A DNA stretch of 64,000 bases from Aquila chrysaetos chrysaetos. Lineage: Eukaryota > Chordata > Aves > Accipitriformes > Accipitridae. The stretch lies in assembly GCF_900496995.4 (NCBI RefSeq), contig NC_044014.1, positions 682,001 through 746,000 on the forward strand. The letters are read 5' to 3'. Every line of letters starts with the position of its first letter. Position 1 is the first letter of the stretch. This document shows positions 43,180 to 54,865 of this stretch, one piece after another. A model generated the notes under the pieces. The model was not told the DNA's origin. It ran no database searches and saw nothing but the letters and a program-made list of their open reading frames with translations. The translations under genes and the position numbers were made by a program.

Positions 43180-44260
43180 CCTGTTCTACTAGCTCCGATA
43201 CGGGCACTCGTGACTGACCGCGGTCCCTCGTCAGGGTACGGGCATAGCGAGGTTTTGGGGAGCTTCCCAGCTCATCGGGAAGGACGCGGGTGCCGTAAGG
43301 GCCTCGGCTGCTTCGCCCGCGCTGGAGCATGGGCCTCCCCAGGCGCTGCGGCCTTCCCTGCCCTCCTTTCCCCCAGAGCTCGGCTCGGAGCCGCTGCCAG
43401 GCGGCGGCTTCGTGGCACTGGCTGACGGGGACGACGGCCGCCCAGTTCTCCAGCGCCCAGCAAACCTTTGGCTCCTCGACCCGTACCTGCCTGTGCTCCC
43501 GGGAGGGTCTCCCTGGCCCTCGCGACCCCACGGCCGGCGTGCAGCTCTATCCACCCTACAAACCAACCAACGCATGGAAAAACAAAACACATTCTCGGTT
43601 GCGGTCTTTCTACCGATTTTAGCCCGCGCTAGGGTCCTAGCGAGGTGCTCAGCCGCACTCCTTGTTACCTCCAGGCCCGAGAGGGCTCTGCCTGCCCGAC
43701 ACACGCCGCTCCGGTGACCCTCGCCTGCGCCTCGGGTCTCCAGAGGGGAGGCGGGAACGGCCGCGGGCCCTCGCCCCGGGACGCGGGGGTGCCCCGGCGG
43801 CGGCTCCCGCCGCGCTGCCTGCGGCTTTTCCGCGGCTCCGTGATGCCCCGCACCGCACGCAGGCGCGGCACCGGCCCCCCCGCCTGCAGGAAGCCCGCGA
43901 TCGGCTCCGCGGACCGGGCCGGGCCGGGCTGCGGGCGGTTGGAGGCGCCGCTCGGCCGGGCCCGCGTCTCCGCGGCAACGGGCAGGCGGCCTCCCGCCCC
44001 TCCGCCCGGGGCCGGGGCACAGCTGCCGCCCGGCGCGGGTTTCTAGGGCTGCCGCGCCTAGCTGAGGGCGGCCCCCGGTACCCCCAGCCGGCGGGGTGTC
44101 CGGGGAGGAGAACCGGAGCGGGGGCGGACTGACCCGCCGCCTCCGAACGTGGGGAACCGCGGGGCAGCTGCTGGCCTGGGCAGGGCCTCCATCTGCGGTG
44201 GCTGGAATGGAAACCCTCACGCTACCCGAAAGGGCTCTGAAGCATCTCCAGCCCAAACAG
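43180..44260. promoter_or_regulatory. LRRC27: CpG island, LRRC27 promoter
   Basis: About 1 kb of CpG-dense DNA immediately upstream of the first LRRC27 coding exon. On the minus strand it offers good donors for a non-coding first exon at GGAG|GTAACA (exon end 43,669) and GGCAG|GTACGG (exon end 43,487). The start site is probably in 43,700-44,100. On the opposite strand a CAG|GTAAAC donor near 44,260 would allow a divergent transcript. Long frames here (for example 345 codons on the minus strand) reflect base composition. Confidence 0.8.
43966..43979. promoter_or_regulatory. RFX X-box-like site
   Basis: GTCTCC-GC-GGCAAC matches the RFX X-box consensus GTNRCC(N0-3)RGYAAC at 11 of 12 defined positions, within the presumed LRRC27 core promoter. 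X-boxes mark many ciliary and sperm-flagellar genes. Confidence 0.35.
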
Positions 44261-47200
44261 GTAAACACACGTTGTTCAGTGACTAAACAGAAGTACCTGC
44301 ACCCTCAGAACACCTGCTCGAGCCTTCCAGCAGCCTCACGCCGCGCTCCCCTGCACGTTATTAGCTGGGCTTGGTGTGGGGGTTCATCTCCTCGCTGCTG
44401 GGTCAGCCGCCCAAGCACAGCACTCCTTGCCTTCTCTCAGAGGCGGCTTCTAAAACACTTCCCCCTGCCTCCATTTCCCATTATTACTACTTACTGGTTT
44501 GTCTTCCAGGGCCCACATCCCTCACCCAAATTAAGCAGCTCTGTCAGCAGGTCTCCCTGTTTGGGGAATTCACAGGGTGGGTGCATCCAGAGGAAAAGGC
44601 ATGAGCCCTGGAAAGAACCCCCCCAGGAAAACCCTCCCAGCAGCGCAGCCCTGTCAGGGACTGTCGCTGGCTCTTGTTGAAGTGGCAGCGTCCCCACAGG
44701 GCCTCTGTGCAGTGGGGTGAATAACACAGAGATTCGTCAGGGGTTGTATCTGTCTGAAATAAAAATATGTTCTTAATTAGCATGATGGTAGAAATCCAAG
44801 ACACAAAGAGTACTTAATCTTACAAATCCAGATAATTATGTTCCCAGTGACCTGACCAAGTTTAATCAGTAGCATTACTAGGGTTTAAAACACACAAAAT
44901 TAAGTTCCAGAGTTTAGATACATGATTTTTTTTTTTCCTGACATACTGTGCTTAATAAGTGAAATGAGAAAACAAAGCTATTTTAGTGGGATTCCTTTAG
45001 AAGCTATTTCCTTACAGCAGCTTTTTTTTTTTAATTCATAGAAGAGAAACCAACACATTTTATTATAGTCTGTAACCTCAAATGCATATTGCACTCCATA
45101 GGAAAGAGCAGCTCACTAACTGTAAGAACTATCACATGGCAAAATACACAGCCTTGGCAATTATATTTTGAGGCAAACAGGTAAATTTAGAGTTGTTCTC
45201 ACCTTGGCTCACTTGGAACAATCCCCTCATTTAGGAACTTCTCACCTCCAAAGACTCTCCAGACAGGAGCCCCTTTTGTAGTAGAGCATGTTCAACCCTG
45301 AAAACTTCCATTTTATAGGGATTTTGGGGAAAAAACCCAACAAAACACAAACAACCCCCAAAACCCCACAACAACAAAAAAACCCCTGTTGTCCTGCAGT
45401 GACCTACAATACTGCTGTTTTCATGGGAACAGTTGGCTTAAATGCATAACTAAATAGGCCTGAACCTTCACATTTGTTTTGTTACAGGGCAACAAGCTTC
45501 TGAAAAATACACCGTTACCAGGGCTCAATAAGACAAAGCACCTATTCCTCAGCTTGAATGCACCTCCACTTTGAAAATACAGATTCTACTAATTAGACTA
45601 CTACTGCTGATTTTAAGAAAGAGCAGGTATGACTAGTTATTTTATTATGCTTTTCCAGGAATAGATTTTCTTTGAGGCTACTTAGGTGATTAAATCTTAA
45701 TTATGAGCAATATTTATAAGCCAGAGGGCAAAATTTGTGGAAATTTAAAAAATGGATCAATGGCAAAGCTGTACTAAAAGAAGTATTGCTTTGCATTTGT
45801 TTATGCAAAACCAAAAATATTCTAGGATAATTTTATTTAAGATTACATAAGAAAATACATTAGGATTGAAACCAATGACATAATTCCATTATTTAGAGAG
45901 GGGATTATTTCAGCTAGTTTTGATCTCAGCATTCTGTTTAGATTTCTGTAACACAGTAGCAATGGAGAAACACTTTCATAGGCATTTCGGAGAGAAACTG
46001 AATCCAGAAAGATACCCGACTTAAGTAAATCATCTTAAAACAGGAGTTTCAATGTGCCTTTTTCAAATCTGGTTGTCCAGTTCAGCCTCCTCGCTGAAGC
46101 TTGAGTTCTCTATGCAGCATCAGCACAGTAGCATAATACTGTTTCTGTAACATAACAGCATCTAGGAAGATTTTATCCTAATGAGAAGGCAAAAAGAATT
46201 AATAGATCAAAAGTCAATAAATATATCCCTCAATAGGTTCATTTTACTTTTAGCAAGCCAGAGTTACAAGCTTCAGTTGCAAAGCAACAGCCAGTATACA
46301 TATTTCAAGCAATATTCTCTATAGATCATTTCTGATCTTGGGGGATAACTGGGGGTTTCAGCTTTTTGTATTGGGAGTTCCCTCCTAGAAGCAAAATTCA
46401 CCCAGGGATTGAACGTACAAAGAGAAAACCATGCAATTGCTGTGCAGACAGAAATATCCCAAAGGCAGGCTGCAGTAACAGCCTTGTCCAAACGTCGGGG
46501 GATCTTGACCCAGCATGTTGAAATGCAGTCAGGTCTCCACTTGGAACAGTCATCTTAGCACTAGCATTTCACAGAGAAGTGATGTCAGAACAAGGAGGAA
46601 CAGTGATGGCCAAGAGCTTGCATGGGTTTGCTGAAGACTTGCATTTGTGTCTTTTGACAAACATAGAACCTGTCTGGACATTGAAAGATTTTTCCCATAG
46701 GTGTTAGGGTTTTTTTTTTTTTTAATCCTTCAGGTGCAGTGACACTAAAAGACTTCATGATGGACCAAAGTGATTGCCAGATTATCTCCAAAGATGTATC
46801 GGTCTCTACTTTTGGACTCAGCTGGTTTGCTGGGTAGAGAAAGGAAGTGCCACATGTTTCATTTGACTGTATCACAAGATTTTTTTTTTTCTTTTTCTTT
46901 TCTTCTTTTAAAGGATACCAGTCTCGGAGAAGACCAAACTTGGGCTCTGATCTCTTGTCAGGTTCTAAGCTGTTGAGTCTTCATACAGAGGGCTCAGAAT
47001 CAAATATTCTGGGGTGGACACTGAATCACAGCCCTCCTTCATCCCTAGTCCTGGTTTCAAAGATGCTGCACTTCAAATGCACCAGTACCTTTGGAACAGA
47101 GGTAAGCTGCCCCCACATGTCATCACATATTGCCCTGGCACCGAAGCACAGGGGCCAGCTGTCTCCTACAACTCAGCCATGGCCTGAACGGGCTCCTCTT

Positions 47201-49794
47201 CACGTGTATTATGGCCACCCTGGGGCACTGTGAAGCAAAACTGATGTCTTTACAGTGCTTGGTCACTATTGTATCTGTCGATACCACCAACACTTCTCTA
47301 CAGCGTCTTAGATTGATGTGACTGACAGAACGAATGGTGCCAGAGATACTCATGCAGGGGAATTGTTTGATTATGGACTTTAAGGGTACCACATCACCTT
47401 ACAAAGTTGCAAGTGATAACCAAGCTTCAGAGAGAAGCATTCAGCTTTTCTGCCCAGCTACTTGTTCAGCTTGGCAGGCACCTATGCTACACAAGTTTCA
47501 TTTGCATTTGACTTCAGATAAGTTAAGAAGCAAAGGTTTTTTTTCTCATCTTTCTAAAGTAAGGGACACTGAATAACAAAGAAAAGTCATTGCTTTCTAT
47601 ATAAAACTACTCTCTATAGCTTTATATGGATTTTTTTTTAGTACTCCAATGAGTGAATTCTAAGAATGCATCTTATTAGAATATAGTAACATATGGTCTT
47701 AATTTCTTAGCAAAACATTTGGTTAACCTAAATAAATAAATAACATAAGCAGAAAAGCAAACAGACATGTAAATGAAAGGAAAAACAAAAAACCAAATGG
47801 AGGCAGAAGTCACCAAAAATTTAAAGGGCTAAATTGCTGAAATAGTACCAGAGATAAAAATCACTCTTTCACAGGATTAAGCAAGAGAAAGCATTACAGT
47901 ATACAGAAAATTAAGCAATATATATATATTTTACACTGTAAAAGGCCAAACCAAAAAAAGCAACTGAACTAGCACACACTTACCTCAACAGCTTAAAAAG
48001 AAGACAGTTAACAGTGAGGGAGGCAGGCACTTTTATCACTCTATGGGTTTGAGCACCAGCTGGTAAAAGGCATGTAATCCCTCTGCACTATAGCCGGCAG
48101 CTGTGGAATCAACAGGAGCCCTGCCCTGCAATGAAAGGGGTAACCCTTCTTCGACCAGTCTGGACAAGCTTTTAGTTTTAAGGTTGCATGACAGCTGTTC
48201 CTGCCTGTTCATGCTTACTGCGGGCCACTGCAGGTGATCCTAATAGGAGAAGGTTGTTAGTTAACTGTGGTGGTGTTAAAAGACTTTGAAACAGCTGGAT
48301 CAGAGTGATTACTATTAGCATCCTTAAAAATAGAATTGGCACTATTTACAGAAACACTAATGATAGGAAAATGTGTGACATTTCCCCCTTATGTAATGTT
48401 TACTGAAAGAATTATGTGCTCTTTTAGAGGAACTTTTAAAAATAAACAGGCTTTTCTCTAAAGGCCTTCTTCTTGATGAAGAAGGCATGTGAATTTTAAG
48501 AATCACAGTAATATGCCTCTCATCATCTTAAACATGTTGCAATTATAGCCATTATATTCAATAAAGGGCTTTTATCAGGAGTGTAATATCATGGTATATT
48601 GGCCCCCTTGTTTCTATGCCTAAATTAGGAGTGTCTTCTAATATTTGGCTTCTTTGCAGTTTTGTGATAATTGGTAGCATTTTTGTTTAGAAACCATTTT
48701 CATCAGCTCACTGAGAACAGATAACCATAAAGAATGTAATGCTACTTCAGGCAGTTCTATTTTTACTTACACTGGTTTTATTCAAGATAACTTCACTGAT
48801 ACAAGGGAACTTGATCCTGATCTACAGTGATGAAAGAAGAAAATGATCACCGTGCCACGCAACCAGTAAAAAGACAGAAAGGGAACCGTAAGTAATAGCT
48901 ACCAGTGGAGCATAACGAGGTAAACTGCAGGATGCATACTCTTAATTGAAGTGTGAGATCAACAAACAAAAGTTGAAATATTATCGTCGTTTCTGTCATA
49001 CAAATTTTGACACGATACAAAATACACAGCTCATGATGCTTGGGAATGAGAATGATCAGTCATTCCTCAAAGGATACTCATTCACTTGCAGAACTGAGGC
49101 ATTTGAGAACAATTGGATGAAATAATTCCTGATACAAATTATTTGATTAAAAGAATAATCCTGGAATTTCGTAAAGGATTTATTTGGCCTGTCCTAGATT
49201 AGAACAGGTATCATGTCTCCCAGTTAAATGAATGCACGTTGGCTTTGCCTGTTGAATGTCAGTGTGATTTTGATGAGACAGAGCATAGGTGGTACTGGCT
49301 ATACAAAAACCTGATGAGTTGGGTTCAGCATATGTAATTCCTTAAAGTTAGAGATGATTTCATGGCTGGTGAAATGAAAGAAAACTCCAATTGCTTGGAA
49401 TCCGTGAGAAAAGAGAGAATATGCAAAAGTAAACACAGATGGGAAAAGACAAACTCTTCCAAACATGAGTGGTTGCTCTGCCTTTTGCAAGTCTCCCCTT
49501 GCCTTTCGCAAGTCTCTGCTTACACCCAGGTGAAACACAGTCATGCAATCCTCATCTTTCCAAGGCTGCAATAGGGCTATTACATAGCATCTTCTCTATA
49601 GTCTAGTCAGTACTCACATATGCTTTGATCAGCTAATTTTCCACCATCATATCCCTTGAAGTACAATATAAATGGATGTGCTTCAGGTTTGAATCCATTT
49701 CCACAATAGGAGAGCAGGATGACACCCAGTTTGGAGTGCAGCTTGCTTTAGCTCTGTCTACTTTGCAGGCGTTGTACCATCCCCTCCTGCAATA

Positions 49795-49876
49795 CCTGGC
49801 ATTAGCTAGCTATCATCAAGCAGGATGGCGGACTAGATGGACTTTGTACGCACGACTGACCACAACAGTTCTGGTT
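49795..49876 (+). mobile_element. Possible CR1/L3-type LINE 3' fragment
   Basis: CAGGATGGCGGACTAGATGG then ACTTTGTACGCACGACTGACC resembles the old amniote LINE tail CAGGAT..GGACTAGATGGACC, TTTGGTCTGACC. The match is short and diverged. Confidence 0.35.
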
Positions 49877-52800
49877 TGCCTAAGGTTTTTCTCCTGCTTT
49901 ACCTAGAAAGAATCAAACCTTCTTGCAGCTTTTCTTTCTTTTCTGATTTAAGAAAATCACCAGAACTGTTGTATATTAACAGTTTCCAGGAGAAACAGAC
50001 ATGCATATAGTATCCCCAAGACTTTCACTAATAAAATGCCTAATTGTCTCTTAGTATAATATAAAACACAAAAAGAAGAATGGAAAATGGAAGAGGAAAA
50101 AATAGAAAAAAGAAGTAATGAATTCTTAGTGGTTTCAAGAACAGTCTGCTCCTAATAACCCTTTTGGTCACCCAGCTTGCATGTTTCCCCCTTAGAGGTT
50201 TAGTTAGTTACATCTAAAGATGTCTTGAAGAATAAATCATTGTAAAAGTCAGCTTTTAATTAAAGTTCCTCATTTCAAAACCGAAGTGGATCTCTGTTTC
50301 CCTGGAGACCAGGAGATGTAAGACGACAGAATCTTATCTCCATTTCCCTTTCCTATATTGGACCACTACAGAGCAGTTTTTGTATTTTGCTTTTTTCCTC
50401 CTGCAGGATTAGTATTAATTACTGAACGGACATTTTCATAAGATGACTGTAAGTGTGTCACTGTGGTGGGTAACCTGCATTGCTACTCTTGATGTGCAGT
50501 TGTTCACTGAGGGGATCAACATCTTTCACTGCACGTTACTACACTGGTTTTGAATAGTGGAATCAGACGCGAGTGCCCACTGAACTGAAAGGGAACCTTG
50601 TTTTCAAGTTTTAGAAGTAGAAAATTAATACGATTCTGCTGCAGAAATAACGAAGGCATGTCTGTTTGGACCTCCAGCACACTTGCACGGGGGTGAGAGC
50701 AAATACTGTTGTCTGAGAGAAAACAGGAGGGCTACATTTAGCATTTTTGGCGCTAATTTTGCACCATTGTAAATGACTGGGCGCAGGCAATCGTGACCCA
50801 GCATTCTCCGGTTCCCAAACTGGTCTGAAACAGTAAGCATTTCATTCTTCTCTCAATTTCTGGTGTTACAGAGGAGGAGACAACAACAGAGCTCCATCTG
50901 AATTACTCGAGAGTAGATGGAGAGTTAGAATTCTGAATAAATTGGAATTTATTTGCAATTGTGTTAAAATATTGAAAATTGAAAAGCTTATATAACACCA
51001 TTTGTGATAAATATTTGCAAATTAAATACAGATTTCACTTTTCCTAATGAAGTGAGCAGCTGTGGCAGTTTTTGCCCAAAGGAAAGACCACCGCTACATG
51101 ATTTAGAGCCTGTATAAGAAACGCTATGTTTAATGACAGTGTTGGTTTTCTCCCCTCTTCCTTCCATGCATCCCCCAAAGTCAGTGTTCATATGTCTCTC
51201 ATTTCCCCTCCAACACATTCTCCTTTTCATCATTCAGATGTTGTCAGATACGACTTAAGACCACAAGCAAAAATACTGTTTTTCAAACTGGAACATCACA
51301 AACAATTTAGATAATCAAAACATAATTTCCGAGCAGAAAATACAGCCAAACACCGTTGTTAGTGGCCCAGATTCTTTGCCATGCCACAGAAGTCTGGAGG
51401 AACTTTTCTAAACTCTTTTATTTCTTGGTTCTACCATCTTTGTTGGTGTCAGATCAAAAGGTGCCAGCATGGCACAACAGTCTCCAAATGCCAGGTTTGG
51501 TATTTAGAGTAAGAATATCCTCTCCCAAATCAAAGCAGAGGGCAAAAATCAAGTTAATTTACACCTGACAAGAACTGTCTGATTCAATTCATGAGAAACC
51601 TCACCCAGTTTTCTGGTTTAGGTTAAAACAGGGCTTAGGTTTCAAACACGGGCACCTTCTTGCCGCAGAACCCCAAGGAGAAGTCAGTAGCTCTCGTGGA
51701 GAGTAATGGGCACAGGACCAAACTCCTGGTAGTCATGAGGGCAGCTCCTGCTGTTTCACTCTGAGCAGAGAAAAGCCTCCGTAATTATGGATGGGTTTAG
51801 ATATCAGATAGGTCTTCCCTTAAAAAACAAGACTAAAATTCTGATTGTCTTGGCTATGCAATAGGCGGGCCTCGTGGACGGGCAGATCTCATCATGAGGA
51901 TGATAGCAAGATGATAATTTTCTTGGGATTTGTTAGGTGTTAGGACATGTATGTATGCCTGTTGTTGACTTCCTAGAAAGCAGGAGTAAACAAGAGGACC
52001 TAGTTTTACTTAGCCTGTATTATTATTATTAAGAATTTTCAGCAGCGCTTAGTCAGTAGCATTCTGAATAGCACTAAAAAAAACCCCCAAAACAACTTAA
52101 AAGGTCTTTTTTTTGTCTCCTATTCAACTTACCTCTGCAAAGGTAAAACTACTTACTACGTTTGTAATGAAGCAAAAATTAAACAAAGCCCCATGCTGCA
52201 CCTTCTTCCATTTCACAGGTAAAGGAATGAAGAAATGTGGTGGAATTAAACCCTCCTCTGGTATTAGGACAATCACATCCTTATTTCCCACTCTTTTTTT
52301 CTACACTACATCTTGCAGACTTCTCGGAAAAAGACTATGATTCTATGCTATGGATTTGATTGTCCAAATATTAGTGGAGAATGAGAGAGAAATGACAACT
52401 GAATGGCAGACAGGCTGAAGCCATTTGATGGCATCTTTCATACTTTTCCTACAGAACGTAAAGGCAAGAGAAAGGGAGGAGTGAAAGCTGATAGCTCAGA
52501 GATTTGCAGTATATTTAAAAACAAACCTATCCCTAAACAAAGCAAAAATTACTGTCTTGTATAAAAGTGTTCTATCTTTTTATTTGAGAGCAATTCTTTC
52601 TGATTTCTCAGAGAAATATTCTTTAAGAGCTATTCTTTGCCTTTGGAAAACTGTTCTTAAATTACACCTTTCAATTGTAATCCTTTTACAACTTTCAGGC
52701 TCTTTTAAATAATGACTAACTCCTAACAAATTTTCTGTAAAGAGTACAATAACTAACATATCCATTTCAAAACATGCTATGAAAGAAAACAGCATAAATT

Positions 52801-53441
52801 TTAAATAAAAACTTAGGAAGCGGCATCTCAGAAATTATGAAAGTACTTACGGAGGGTGTAACAGATACAATGTAATGGCTAAAGAGTTGTCACTTGCCTT
52901 GACATTTCTGATGTGGTCTGCTAACATTATAAGTTATTTCTGAGAAATGCATTTAATGAGACTTTCCATGAGACATTTCAATTCAACAAGGCATAAAAAC
53001 CGGGGTCACGAGCACATTACAGCTCAGCATCCTGCAAAGTCTGTAGTTACTTGGGATGAATTCTTTTACTGAGGAGCTTTGCAGCAATCCCGAGTTTTAT
53101 CACTGACAAAAGAGCAGGAACTCCCTAGAGCTAGCGAGATACAAACACTGATCATTTAGGTGATGTGGCTTTTCCATTACATAGTGCTGCACAGAACAAA
53201 AATGCAGCATAAGGCTCCTCATCAGAGCTCGCCCTCCATATGTGTGAACAGTTCATGCAGCTGAATGGAACAGTTGCCTACTTTGCTATTTGCGTGTTGG
53301 CAGACTGTTTATGGCAGTGGCTGTGGGACGTGCTTTTCTCCTGAATACTTGCAAGTAAAGTCGCAGGCCCAGTAGTTTACGGAGGAAAACAGAGATCTTC
53401 AGGACATGCTTCTGGGAAAACGAGGCACCTGGGTGACTGTT

Positions 53442-53735
53442 TTAAAGCCCTGAAGCAAGTCTTGGAGGCTTCAGCCAGCCGAACGAGGGACTCGGCAGTG
53501 CAGCGGGAGGTGCTGTTTTTGAGAGGCGGTGGGACATCTGGTTCTGGGCTTCTTCCTCTCCTCGGGGCTCATGTTCTACCTGGGGAAAAGATGGATGTTC
53601 CGGCACTAACTCTTTTTCTAGCTTTTGTTTGGTTTCTTGTATTGTACCTGTTGCAGTGATCAGTGAGAACTGTCGTTTCAGGCCTAAAGGACTAACCGCA
53701 GGCTTGTTTTTCTTCTCTATATTGAGACTTCCCAT
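53442..53735 (-). CDS. Unassigned ORF or exon with coding-like composition
   Basis: 97 codons from an ATG preceded by in-frame TGA. The first ~52 codons read like an ordinary soluble protein (MGSLNIEKKNKPAVSPLGLK, then RQFSLITATGTIQETKQKLE) and reach a plausible splice donor, CCCCAG|GTAGAA, near 53,580. After that the sequence is less protein-like, which would fit exon followed by intron. I do not recognise the protein. It lies about 0.4 kb from the STK32C island on the opposite strand, so it could belong to a divergent transcript, or be chance. Confidence 0.2.
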   Translation of the reverse strand: MGSLNIEKKNKPAVSPLGLKRQFSLITATGTIQETKQKLEKELVPEHPSFPQVEHEPRGEEEAQNQMSHRLSKTAPPAALPSPSFGWLKPPRLASGL

Positions 53736-54059
53736 GTAACATCTTCAGACGCAGCGCAATAAAGATCTCCACAGCGAGGCAGCTTCTGAAACGCTGTGGA
53801 ATGTCTATACAAGAAAAACATTTGACTTTCCAAGCTACCCACTAATTTAAATCAAGTCGTTACTTTATTACAATTGTCAAATAAAAATCAATGCGGCTGT
53901 CTTCGCATTAATGAGGTTAAAAATCAGTAGCGAGTATGGGTGACTAATTTAAGATGAGCTGTTTGCACTTTCATAAATAACAACCAAGTGCTGGTAAAAG
54001 GCTCGGCCATAATATAACCTGATTGCCTTTCACATCGGCTGCGATGTTTATGGATGAGT

Positions 54060-54069
54060 TTAAAAATAA
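54060..54069 (+). promoter_or_regulatory. MEF2-like site
   Basis: TTAAAAATAA fits YTAWWWWTAR exactly, in an AT-rich block at the edge of the STK32C CpG island, about 710 bp upstream of the start codon. Confidence 0.3.
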
Positions 54070-54632
54070 CTATAGACTGTGTGAGACGATAGCTGCTGGC
54101 AGCCACGATGCCCGCGGGAGCGGTGGGCGCCGGGGCCGGGCCGGCCGCAGGGAACCGGGCAGGTCCCGCGGCGCGGCGGGGAGCTGCCGGGCCGGGATCT
54201 TCCCCCCGCGGCCCCGTCCTGGGGCACCGCCGCCGGCACGGCCCCCGCCACCGACCCGCGCCTGCGGAGCGGAGCCGGCCCGGGCTGGGCAGGGGGCGGG
54301 CGCAGAAGGAGGAGGAGGAGCAGGAGCCCGCGGGCCCCGGCCCCCGCCCGGCCCGGCCCGGCCCGGCCGCACCTGCGGGCGGCGCCGCTGCCCTCCCTCC
54401 GCCGCCGGGGGCGCTGCGCTGGGGGCGGCGCGGCCCGGCCCGCCCCGCCGCCGCTCCGCTCCCGCCTCCCGCCGCTGCGGCCGCCCGGTTCCCCTCCGCT
54501 CCGATCCGCTCCGCCCGGCCCGGCTCGGCTCCGGCTCCGGCTCCGCTCCCCGCCGCCCCGCTCCGGCTCCGCTCCGCCGCGCCGCGGCCGCCGCCGCGGG
54601 CAGCAGGTCGGGAGGCGGCGGCGGGCGCTGCC

Positions 54633-54668
54633 ATGCGGGCGGGCGGCGCCGGGGCGCGGGGCGGCTGA
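54633..54668 (+). other. Upstream ORF of 11 codons in STK32C leader
   Basis: ATG CGG...GGC TGA, MRAGGAGARGG, upstream of the main start. It matters only if transcription starts before 54,633. Confidence 0.4.
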
Positions 54669-54780
54669 GGGCGGCGGCGGCTGGCGGCGGCAGCGGCGGC
54701 TCGTAGCGCCTGGTCCCGCCCGCGGGAGCCGCCGGGCCGGCGGGGAGCGGCGCGCAGGGCATGCCATCCGCCTCGCCCCG

Positions 54781-54865
54781 ATGTTTCACTGGGGCAAGTG
54801 GAAGAAGAGGATGGGAGCGAGCGCCTCCTCCTCCAAGAGACCCGTCTTCGACGAGCGGGAGGACG
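54781..54865 (+). CDS. STK32C: STK32C coding exon 1 (partial gene)
   Basis: First coding exon of a YANK-family AGC-like Ser/Thr kinase. It encodes MFHWGKWKKRMGASASSSKR then PVFDERED, matching recalled human STK32C LFQWSKWKKRMGSS..., RRPVFDDKED. The donor GACG|GTGAGT leaves phase 1, as expected for the following Val codon. These 28 residues precede the kinase domain, whose exons (glycine loop, VAIK-like Lys, HRD, DFN) lie beyond the right edge. Human STK32C has a longer Ala/Pro/Ser-rich N-terminus. Here the only in-frame ATG is the one at the conserved block, in weak context (C at -3, T at +4), although the frame stays open upstream to about 54,088. STK32A and B are alternatives, but human STK32C also lies next to LRRC27. 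Confidence 0.88.

Larger units (their letters stand above)
44261..54087. other. Intergenic region between head-to-head LRRC27 and STK32C
   Basis: About 10 kb without a recognised gene. It holds poly-T tracts (44,928 and 46,711), A/C-rich tracts (45,330-45,387 and 52,075-52,096), a short TA run (47,921), an L3/CR1-like fragment near 49,800 and an unassigned minus-strand ORF at 53,442-53,735. It may contain regulatory DNA or lncRNA exons I cannot delimit. Confidence 0.5.

Noticed and set aside
43231..44268. 345-codon minus-strand ORF in the LRRC27 CpG island
   Set aside because: Arg/Gly/Pro/Ala-rich, with other frames of the same DNA equally open; no domain. Explained by stop-poor GC-rich composition.
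52580..52795. 71-codon minus-strand ORF as a partner exon for the ORF at 53.6 kb
   Set aside because: Good acceptor but phase 1, whereas the upstream donor is phase 0; otherwise an ordinary AT-rich chance frame.
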